A stretch of 64,000 nt of DNA from Mesorhizobium sp. NZP2077. GTDB lineage: Bacteria; Pseudomonadota; Alphaproteobacteria; Rhizobiales; Rhizobiaceae. Positions 57,536 through 64,000 of the stretch are shown here, one piece after another. How positions within the stretch are numbered: position 1 is the first letter of the stretch; every line of letters begins with the position of its first letter. The notes under the pieces are model-generated. The model ran no database searches. It was not told where the DNA came from and saw only the letters and a program-made list of their open reading frames with translations. The stretch lies in assembly GCF_013170805.1 (NCBI RefSeq), contig NZ_CP051293.1, forward strand, positions 6,826,001 through 6,890,000, in the 5' to 3' direction. Both the position numbers and the translations under genes were made by a program.

Positions 57536-58785
57536 CTCGGCCTCGGCTGGACTTTCTCCACGATCGGCTGGGAGGCCTGCTGCCCGGCATCAGCGCCGTT
57601 GGCTGTTGCCGTTGCGCCTGGCTTCTCACCCTGCGCAGTTGCCGCCGAAATGGGGATGAAGATGGGAGGTTCAACAGACGGTTCATTGGCGTGCACAGGT
57701 GCAACCGGAGGAATTTCGTTCGGGACGGACACACGATCGCGATCGAGGATGCGGGATAGCAGGTTCGTCGTACTGGCGTTTTGCTCAGCCTGCTTCTCAA
57801 GCCTCTCCAGGAGGAGCTTCTGATGCGCCGCCATCCTCAAGACGGTATCCGAAAGCTTGTCGGTCCTTTCCCCCTGCTCTTTGGAAAGCGCCTCAGCCCG
57901 CTCGGTGAACCTTCCGACAGACGCTGCAAGCACCTTGAGAACTGTGACGACATCCGTCTTGAGGACCTCGTCCGGAATAACCACGTTGGCGAGCTTCCCG
58001 GCAACTATGTCGGCCTGCGCCTCGAACTTCGAGATCGTGCCAGCCATGGAGGCATTCGCCGTGTCGAGCGACGCTGCGACTGTGTCGACCTTTTCAGCGA
58101 CACCTGAAAACCTGCTTTCGATACGGCCGAACGTGTCATCGAGGCTTTTGGCTATCTTCTCCGAAGTCTCCTGGACGGGCTTTATCGCTTTGGCGGCCAT
58201 ACCCTCGAAGGCCTGTCGGACCTGATCGCCGTTCTTCTCCGCCTGTCGGGCTATTTCGTCGAAGCCTTCTTCCAACATCTGATTGCAAACCCGGCGGAAG
58301 TCGGCGAACTCACGCGCTACGCTTTCCATCTCGGTGCGCACGCGACGTGTCATGTCCGCGAGCTCGTGACGGGCAGCCCGTTCCACGTCGGCGGGGTCGC
58401 GTCGGACCTGATTGTGGAAGATGCGCAGCGCGATGCCTGTGATGGTCGACGTCACGGCAATGCCGAAATTCCTGACGATTTCGTCGGTCGATGCGTCTGT
58501 GCCGAACTGGTAAAGCGAGGTGCCCAGGCTGGAGAGCGTGAACAGGAAGCCCATGTAATAGAGGTTGTCACCTGTCTGCTCGTCGTGAACGCGCAACTTC
58601 CCGACGTACCAGGAAAACGCGAAGTAGCCGATCATGATGCCGATCGGCACCGTTGACGAGATAACGGGACTTATGCCGGCGGTCTTTGTGACGGCGATGA
58701 AAACGCACCCGCCTACCGTCAGCGCGATATAGAAAGCCTGCGGGAAGATCCACGTATCGAGGAAGGATTGTCTACGCGCGGCCAT
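57523..58785 (-). CDS. ZorA/MotA/TolQ-like membrane motor protein
   Basis: 420 residues. Membrane segments at about 15-33, 42-60, 75-95 and 105-124 (NFGIAVTSTITGIALRIF), with FLFTLSSLGTSLYQF recalling the MotA/TolQ/ExbB channel region, then a very long amphipathic helical tail (about 140-345) and a proline-rich end. ZorA of the Zorya defence system has the same layout of a MotA-like domain plus long helical tail. The gene follows the vWA-like gene by 3 bases. It differs from ZorA enough that I rely on architecture and the ZorB-like neighbour. Confidence 0.7.
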   Translation of the reverse strand: MAARRQSFLDTWIFPQAFYIALTVGGCVFIAVTKTAGISPVISSTVPIGIMIGYFAFSWYVGKLRVHDEQTGDNLYYMGFLFTLSSLGTSLYQFGTDASTDEIVRNFGIAVTSTITGIALRIFHNQVRRDPADVERAARHELADMTRRVRTEMESVAREFADFRRVCNQMLEEGFDEIARQAEKNGDQVRQAFEGMAAKAIKPVQETSEKIAKSLDDTFGRIESRFSGVAEKVDTVAASLDTANASMAGTISKFEAQADIVAGKLANVVIPDEVLKTDVVTVLKVLAASVGRFTERAEALSKEQGERTDKLSDTVLRMAAHQKLLLERLEKQAEQNASTTNLLSRILDRDRVSVPNEIPPVAPVHANEPSVEPPIFIPISAATAQGEKPGATATANGADAGQQASQPIVEKVQPRPRWWR

Positions 58786-58788
58786 GGG

Positions 58789-59622
58789 TTACATCCCCTC
58801 CAGCTTTGTAAAGTCGCTGAGATTGCCCCCGTTCTCCGAAAACCACTGCGTCCAAAAATTGGCGTGGTCGACGGACGGGAACTTCCTTTCCGGCCTGTTG
58901 AAATAGAGAATGGTTACGTCGGCGCCGAGAAGATCGGTCCTGAAGCGCGAATTCGCTGGGCTTTTCTTGAAGGCGTTGTAGTCGGCGCCCGCTTTGTATT
59001 GGGAATAGGCGGGCGTGTTCTCCATCATGTCCGACACGAGGACCAACCGTTTTGGAACATTGTCGAACATGCCGTTGTCGAACAGGCTGAGCTTCAGTTT
59101 CTGGATGCCAGCCATGATCGGCGACTGATCAGCCTGGCTATCCGCCGGCAAGTGCTCCGGCAGTTCCTTGAGGGGCTTGTCGAAGGCCTCTTCCCAGATT
59201 CTCTGATGCTTTCCGGGATTGCTGGTCCAGACGTCAACCGTTGAGCCGTCTCCCGGATTGCATCGCGCGTACAGCTCTTTCAGGTCGCCAGGTACCGCTG
59301 TCAAGGTGCCAACCCAGAGGTAGCCGCCTTGCTTGATTGAGCCGGCAATCTGCCTGAATTTGTTGGCAAGATCCTCCATGGTCGCCTGCGGGACGGGATC
59401 AGAGGTGTCAAAAAGAACAGCGGTGACGCTGTTCGGTCCCGCCTTTGTCGGGCAGCCCGTCTTTGCGTCTGTTTCCACCACGTCCCGGGCCTTTACGTTA
59501 AGCCAGACGTAGCCGGAAAACATTGCGAGCGAGGCAAGTCCAAGCAGGATTGCTCCGACAATCGCTCCAACGCCTTTCCCGCGCGAGCTCCCTGCCCTGC
59601 GACGGCTTCTAGGCCTGGCCAT
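58789..59622 (-). CDS. Membrane-anchored periplasmic protein, vWA-like
   Basis: 277 residues. A basic N-terminus and one membrane segment (about 18-42), then an extracytoplasmic domain. VTAVLFDTSDPVP and KRLVLVSDMMENT look like the Rossmann-type strands of a von Willebrand A domain; the first resembles a MIDAS motif DxSxx. Four Cys are spaced for one or two disulfides. It overlaps the upstream 497-residue gene by 14 bases and precedes the ZorA-like gene by 3, so it belongs to one co-translated set. Function not known; it may be a periplasmic sensor of the complex. Confidence 0.7.
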   Translation of the reverse strand: MARPRSRRRAGSSRGKGVGAIVGAILLGLASLAMFSGYVWLNVKARDVVETDAKTGCPTKAGPNSVTAVLFDTSDPVPQATMEDLANKFRQIAGSIKQGGYLWVGTLTAVPGDLKELYARCNPGDGSTVDVWTSNPGKHQRIWEEAFDKPLKELPEHLPADSQADQSPIMAGIQKLKLSLFDNGMFDNVPKRLVLVSDMMENTPAYSQYKAGADYNAFKKSPANSRFRTDLLGADVTILYFNRPERKFPSVDHANFWTQWFSENGGNLSDFTKLEGM

Positions 59623-61102
59623 CGAGCGTCTCCGGATACAGCTTGTCGAGGTCGCGATACTTTTCGATCCCGGACTCGCATTCCTTGCCCACCTGCAGCA
59701 TCTGCTCGTTCAGCGCCTGCTGGGCCGCGGCAATTGATGAAGCAAGATCGCTATCCTTGATCTCACCATCGTTTTGGACAATGGGCTTGGTCTTTTGGAG
59801 TTTAAAGGGCTGGGAGAAGTGTTTTGGAGCGGGAGTTTTGCGCGCCCGAATGTTTGCTTCGCGGTATTTTGAAAGCAGCTGGTTGCAACTCCTCTCGAGC
59901 TGCTCTTGATGTTCATTGAACAGAGCCAAAAGCCGCGCACGGCTGGATAGGATTGCAGCGTGTTCTCTTCTACGGCTGCTTAGCCCCTTCAAGATGTCTT
60001 CGACCTTGGTATTGTGGTCGTCGCGCAATTCGATGAGGCGGTCTATGAGGTCGGCTTTGGTATCGGTGTAATCCTGCCGCCTCTCCCGGCGCCTTTTTTC
60101 CACGCCGGCATAACCTGGATATGGATCGAGAACGAACCAGCCGTCGATGAAGGCGATGATAGAAAAGAGCAGACCGACCAGGAAGAGCATCCACGATCTC
60201 ACCTCCTCAAGCCCGAGCGGGTTATGGAGCATTCTCTGGACCGCAATGTTGCCAGCTCCGTCGGCGAGCGTTCCGCTGACCTCACGATAGTGCGCAAGCA
60301 GCAAGTTGATCCCGAGTGCAATAGCGGCATAGAGCAGGATGAAAACGGTTCCGACAAGCTTCCCTCCCCAAGACCGATGGGTCACCCAGCGCACGCAGAA
60401 GATGGCGAAAATCAACGCGGACACGATATTCACGAAGGAAAAGGCGAATGCTTCCGTGGCACCACCGAGGAAGCCTTGGTCGTTGCCCTTGGCCAGAAAG
60501 GATCCGTTGAGATACGTCTCGACCAGCAGGAGGAAAATAAGGAGCGCCACCCTGAAAAGATGGGCTGTTCCTTGCTGCAGTCTGGCAACACGGTCCAGGC
60601 GGTGGTTCTTGCGGAAGCTGGAAAGCTCTCTGGTGGCCTCATGAAGGTCGGTTCGCTTGGCGTGAAGGGTATCCAAACCGACCGCTATTTCTCCCTTGAA
60701 GTCGGACAGGCTTGAAGAATTGGCCTGCTGAAGGAGGCCGAACTGCTCCTCAAGGCCCAGGTTCGCAACGCGGCCGGAGAAGAGGTGAAGCTGATCCTCC
60801 AGGATCTGGTGGGCCGCCTTTTTCTCATCCTGCACCCTTTCGACGATGGAGTGCTCGATCTCGTCGAAGGTCTTCGACGAGGACGATGGCTGGTCTTTTT
60901 CGCCATGCGCCGTTCCCTGACCGTCGAGGTCCATGTCCCGGGCAATCTTTTCGACATTGAGACTCGGGAAAATGTCTGCCCCCACCCTATAGTCGTGGTT
61001 CGCTTCCATTATCCGATTGCGCAGCTTCTCGAGCGCTTCAAACCTCGCAGCCAACGTCTTTACCCCTACGATCGAACCCCGGAAAAAACATGCTTGCAGC
61101 AC
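59609..61102 (-). CDS. Large membrane protein with two coiled coils, first gene of the quartet
   Basis: 497 residues as drawn from a GTG at 61102; a TTG at 61054 preceded by GTAGGGG is also possible. Residues about 1-165 are charged and helical (coiled coil); about four membrane segments follow (about 175-192, 222-240, 255-275, 300-318) including LLIFLLLVETYLNG and KLVGTVFILLYAAIALGINLLLA; the C-terminal 180 residues are again coiled coil. No family is recognised. Co-translated with the vWA-like gene (14-base overlap), so it is probably a subunit of the same envelope machine. Confidence 0.7.
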   Translation of the reverse strand: MLQACFFRGSIVGVKTLAARFEALEKLRNRIMEANHDYRVGADIFPSLNVEKIARDMDLDGQGTAHGEKDQPSSSSKTFDEIEHSIVERVQDEKKAAHQILEDQLHLFSGRVANLGLEEQFGLLQQANSSSLSDFKGEIAVGLDTLHAKRTDLHEATRELSSFRKNHRLDRVARLQQGTAHLFRVALLIFLLLVETYLNGSFLAKGNDQGFLGGATEAFAFSFVNIVSALIFAIFCVRWVTHRSWGGKLVGTVFILLYAAIALGINLLLAHYREVSGTLADGAGNIAVQRMLHNPLGLEEVRSWMLFLVGLLFSIIAFIDGWFVLDPYPGYAGVEKRRRERRQDYTDTKADLIDRLIELRDDHNTKVEDILKGLSSRRREHAAILSSRARLLALFNEHQEQLERSCNQLLSKYREANIRARKTPAPKHFSQPFKLQKTKPIVQNDGEIKDSDLASSIAAAQQALNEQMLQVGKECESGIEKYRDLDKLYPETLDGQA

Positions 61103-61466
61103 GCCGCGCGCTTCATCGCGCAGCAGTCCCGCAATCGGCGTCTGTCATATCCGGCTTGCCCCACCCAGCAGAATGCAAAAAACCCATTCTGAATGTGCTC
61201 GATAGTACATCGACGCGCTGCGTGCAAACTAAAGAAGTGGTTCGGCCTCCGGAGCGATTCCTTGCAATCAGCGCGGCCGGCCATGGTCTTTCGCATCGCG
61301 TACTTTGAGGCCGCTACCTTTTGCTCCAGTTCGCAAGAGTTATTGACACACTGTGTTGACGCGATCGATCAGCTCCCGGCCATACAGAAAGATTCTCAAC
61401 CCTTGTCACCCGCCAAACCTAGACCAGCGCCAAATTTGATAGCATTCTAGTGATGGGGAGAATGGC
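61103..61466. other. Intergenic region between divergent genes
   Basis: About 360 bases separating the quartet (leftward) from the thermonuclease (rightward); it must hold both promoters. AT-rich near 61310-61350. No gene or clear operator is seen. Confidence 0.4.
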
Positions 61467-62294
61467 TTGGACAAATCTCGCTACAAAAATCACTCGCGTC
61501 AGGGGCGCAAGGGCAATGGCGTGGGTCGATCACGCGCCTGGCGTCGCGCAAGCGTGCCGTTGGGCCTGGTCTTTCTGACAGTGGCTGCCGCTGCCGCCCT
61601 AGCCACGCAATCAGCCATGCAGCACACCGACCGAATACCAGACATTGGCGTTTCGAACTGGTTCGGGTCGAAGCCGGAGCCGATCGCTGGCGTCGCGTCC
61701 GTTATCGATGGGGACACGATCGAAGTCCATGGCCAGCGGATCCGCTTTAACGGCATCGACGCGCCGGAGAGCAAGCAGTACTGCAGCGACGCCAAGGGAT
61801 TCGACTATCCCTGCGGGCGCCGCTCAGCCGACGCACTGGACGCATTTCTAGCGGCCTCCAGGCCGGTGCACTGCACCTTCGTAACTTGGGACCGATATCA
61901 CCGGTTTGTCGGTGATTGCCAGCGCGCGGATGGCGTCAGCGTCGCCTCCTGGATGGTCGAGCACGGCCAGGCTCTGGATTGGCCCCGCTTCAGCCACGGG
62001 GCGTATTCAGCGCAGCAGGCGAAGGCGGAGGCCGCGAAACTCGGTCTTTGGGTCGGAACGTTTCAGGCACCCTGGGAATGGCGGGCTTTGCACGCCGGCG
62101 ATGCGAGGCCGTCGAGCCAGCCGCTTGGCATCATCAGCCGCTCACAGGTAGCGCAAAGCTTTTCATGCCAACCGCGGCGGACATGCTCGCAAATCAGCTC
62201 TTGCGACGAAGCCCAATGGTATCTCAATAACTGTCCATGGGGTGGCAAGCTGGATCGCGATGGCGACGGAATTGCTTGCGAGACACTCTGTTGA
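61467..62294 (+). CDS. Thermonuclease-family protein with Excalibur domain
   Basis: 275 residues from a TTG with GGGGAG upstream (no in-frame ATG fits). Basic N-terminus, hydrophobic anchor (about 31-50), SNase domain (VIDGDTIEVHG, RFNGIDAPESKQYC, GLWVG) and, after a linker, a C-terminal Excalibur calcium-binding motif with DRDGDGIACE. The first 200 residues closely parallel the protein at 1233-2090, but that one has a different tail. Probably a secreted or surface Ca2+-dependent nuclease. Confidence 0.9.
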   Translation: MDKSRYKNHSRQGRKGNGVGRSRAWRRASVPLGLVFLTVAAAAALATQSAMQHTDRIPDIGVSNWFGSKPEPIAGVASVIDGDTIEVHGQRIRFNGIDAPESKQYCSDAKGFDYPCGRRSADALDAFLAASRPVHCTFVTWDRYHRFVGDCQRADGVSVASWMVEHGQALDWPRFSHGAYSAQQAKAEAAKLGLWVGTFQAPWEWRALHAGDARPSSQPLGIISRSQVAQSFSCQPRRTCSQISSCDEAQWYLNNCPWGGKLDRDGDGIACETLC

Positions 62295-62345
62295 TGGCGC
62301 TGGATAAGAAGCGGCCACAGATGCAAACGCCGTAAAGGCGGAGGG

Positions 62346-62663
62346 ATGAGAGAGATGGTGTTCTTTGCAACAATCGGACTTCTTGTCATCGCTGTGAGCA
62401 TCCCCATTGCCGCCATGTACGCCTGCGGACAGTTTGTCGGACAGAAACCGCCACACGCGCTGTTTAAGATGGCCGTGATGTTGGCGGTGGGGTTAGGCCT
62501 GTTCTCAGCCGTGGTAGGCGCAATGCTCTACGCGCGCGCCGGCGGCATGACTGTTTCCGAGTGGGTGATGCTGGCGTGGGTTGCCGGATCTGCCGTTACC
62601 GGCCAGGTCGCCTTGCAGGAATTGCTTGGCCGCAAGCCTCTTTCGTCGCCCGCAACTGACTGA
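62346..62663 (+). CDS. Small membrane protein, unknown
   Basis: 105 residues with three membrane segments (about 5-25, 42-62, 70-92). It starts 51 bases after the thermonuclease stop in the same direction with GGAGGG before the start, so the two may be co-transcribed. No family recognised. Confidence 0.6.
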   Translation: MREMVFFATIGLLVIAVSIPIAAMYACGQFVGQKPPHALFKMAVMLAVGLGLFSAVVGAMLYARAGGMTVSEWVMLAWVAGSAVTGQVALQELLGRKPLSSPATD

Positions 62664-62683
62664 CAGTTTCAATCCGCTGACTC

Positions 62684-63340
62684 CTACTTGCCGTGGGTCG
62701 TGATCGGTGAGGCCTGATGCCGTTGACCCATCGCCACAGCACGCCAGTGCATCGCGAGCGCAATAAAGCCCGCGAGGGTTAGCGCGCCAAAGATTGTTGG
62801 CTCAAGGCCCGGCAGCACCGTCGCGCTGCCGATACACGGCTTGTCGAGCCCCTTGTCAAATTCAGTGCAGATACGAGCGGGATCGTTCAGCGTCCGGAGT
62901 TCCGACCAATCCCAAAGGCTCGCGCCTGGGTCCTTCTTGCCGTCGTTCAGCATTACCGTCGCGGAGAGAAACGTACACCAGAAATAGACCAGCGCGATCG
63001 CGGGCAGCACAGAGAAGACCACACTCATCGCGCCTTGATAGACGCGGCCTTCTCGCGAGCCCGTCTCGATCGCGTCGAAGCCGACAACCGGTATCCGCGC
63101 ATGCCAGTGCGAACCGCTGCATAGGGCATAGACCCGTCCAATGAGTGAGGTTAGGGCGAGCAAAATCGAACATATCGGGATTGCGATCATTACTGCAGGC
63201 ACCCTCGCCTTCATGACCAGCTTTGCACCGAAAATCTCTTCCCCGCCTTGCGCGACCACCCAAGAATTCAGGGCGTAATAGAGAAGGAGCGCACTGACCA
63301 CAAACCAAACCTTGCTAAGCTGGGATTGCGTCATTGGCAC
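62684..63340 (-). CDS. Membrane protein, unknown
   Basis: 218 residues with four to five membrane segments (about 10-30, 45-68, 105-128, 185-203). Two Cys in the loop between the last segments (ICTEFDKGLDKPCIGS) suggest a periplasmic disulfide. No family recognised. Convergent with the small membrane protein gene, 20 bases apart. Confidence 0.6.
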   Translation of the reverse strand: MPMTQSQLSKVWFVVSALLLYYALNSWVVAQGGEEIFGAKLVMKARVPAVMIAIPICSILLALTSLIGRVYALCSGSHWHARIPVVGFDAIETGSREGRVYQGAMSVVFSVLPAIALVYFWCTFLSATVMLNDGKKDPGASLWDWSELRTLNDPARICTEFDKGLDKPCIGSATVLPGLEPTIFGALTLAGFIALAMHWRAVAMGQRHQASPITTHGK

Positions 63341-63384
63341 CCTCTTGTTCGTTATGAATGGCCGCGGCTCGTTTGGCAGATGGG

Positions 63385-64000
63385 CTACTGACCTACCAAG
63401 TCAGTTGATAGCGCCATATCGAAATTCATTTTGAGGCGGGCACTGGCAATCAGATTTTCCGGCCCGACAGTGATATCCAGAAGTTCAATCGACGGAGTGT
63501 CAGCGGAAATCTTCAACCCCGGAACGTTGGTATTGTGAACGGCCTTCAAGATCTCATCGGACGCGTCGTTGATCTGCTTGTTGAGATCGACTTTCGAATG
63601 AGCCTCTAAATCTGCCAGGATCTGGGTTTCGAACAGGGATTGTGCAGCCTTCCAGAAGGCGTTGTCCAGGACGGTCGCGAAATGCAATTCATTGATCGAG
63701 ATCGCTGTGCCAGTTTTCTCGGCGCGGGGTAGCCCTGAGAGGTAAACCCAGCCGGTCGTATTCAGGAACTCGCCCGGCAGCTTTGCCTGTACCTTCAAGC
63801 CCACCACGACGAAGCCAGCGCTCGGATAGAGGTCAACATCCTCGACCTTCACATCGATGGCGCCGGCCGGTGTCTGCTGCTGGAAATCGCGACCCTTAAG
63901 GTTCTTTGACAGCTCGTCCAATAGCAATCCGTAGGGAGCAGCTGCTTGCACGGTGATATCGGCTTGACTTCGATCGGCTGCTGTTTTGCCCAATGGCGGC
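63385..64000 (-). CDS. DUF4403 family protein, C-terminal part (cut by window end)
   Basis: The frame is open to the end of the window, so the true start lies outside. About 205 residues are visible: beta-rich, with ...VKVEDVDLYPSAGFVVVGLKVQAKLPGEF and TGWVYLSGLPRAEK, followed by a helical part, which fits the C-terminal portion of DUF4403 (periplasmic lipid/peptidoglycan-interface domain). Function unknown. Same strand as the membrane protein gene next to it, 44 bases apart. Confidence 0.7.
   Translation of the reverse strand, partial: PPLGKTAADRSQADITVQAAAPYGLLLDELSKNLKGRDFQQQTPAGAIDVKVEDVDLYPSAGFVVVGLKVQAKLPGEFLNTTGWVYLSGLPRAEKTGTAISINELHFATVLDNAFWKAAQSLFETQILADLEAHSKVDLNKQINDASDEILKAVHNTNVPGLKISADTPSIELLDITVGPENLIASARLKMNFDMALSTDLVGQ

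Noticed and set aside
1..64000. CRISPR arrays, rRNA and tRNA genes
   Set aside because: No regularly spaced short repeats, and no rRNA or cloverleaf-like tRNA sequences were noticed; a covariance-model search was not possible. The expected tRNA attachment site of an ICE is not in the window.

Overview
The window reads as alphaproteobacterial DNA of the order Hyphomicrobiales, most likely from the symbiosis island (a symbiotic integrative and conjugative element) of a Mesorhizobium-type legume symbiont. Three things point there. There are Nod-factor genes (nodA, nodB, nodC, nodI, nodJ, nodS, nolO, two nodD) behind recognisable nod boxes. nodB is separated from nodACIJ, as in Mesorhizobium loti. 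There is also a mobile-element backbone (rdfS-like, traF-like signal peptidase, lytic transglycosylase, rlxS-type relaxase, DUF736, ParB-like, DUF2958, ArdC) of the kind carried by Mesorhizobium ICEs. Family names are from recognition of protein motifs; no database was consulted.

Layout. 1-10.2 kb: the tail of an AAA ATPase, a secreted thermonuclease, small lipoproteins and membrane proteins, then a tightly overlapping three-gene operon (DUF6361, phospholipase-D-like, SNF2-type helicase) that looks like a phage-defence system. 10.3-16.4 kb: conjugation backbone on the minus strand. 16.6-42 kb: the symbiosis segment, with a decayed rpoN fragment, an MFS exporter, an imperfect palindrome of two nodD arms around an acyltransferase gene, a MocR/PaiB/LysE set split by nodB, then nolO-nodJ-nodI-nodC-nodA and nodS, each transcription unit headed by a nod box, and finally UbiM-like and phytanoyl-CoA-dioxygenase-like genes. 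42.3-45.6 kb: a second backbone block (ParB-like, DUF2958, small protein, ArdC). 45.9-52.9 kb: a module with a GT10 fucosyltransferase and a nod-box-driven acyltransferase, enclosed by two direct copies of a roughly 1 kb segment carrying a dead aldehyde dehydrogenase. 53-61.1 kb: an MmeI-like restriction-modification enzyme and a four-gene envelope operon with a ZorA/ZorB-like motor pair. 61.5-64 kb: a second thermonuclease, paralogous and inverted relative to the first, then membrane proteins and a truncated DUF4403 gene.

How the genes fit. NodD proteins would sense flavonoids and activate the nod boxes. NodC builds the chitin oligomer, NodB de-N-acetylates it, NodA acylates it, NodS N-methylates and NolO carbamoylates it, the acyltransferases probably O-acylate it, and NodI/NodJ export it. 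Scattered fragments of nodA, nodB and nodD show that nodD-nod box-nodA(-nodB) junctions were copied several times and then broken. The two defence regions lie at the two sides of the symbiosis DNA. The most interesting candidates for undescribed systems are the ZorAB-like quartet (56.5-61.1 kb) and the DUF6361/PLD/helicase operon (4.1-10.2 kb).
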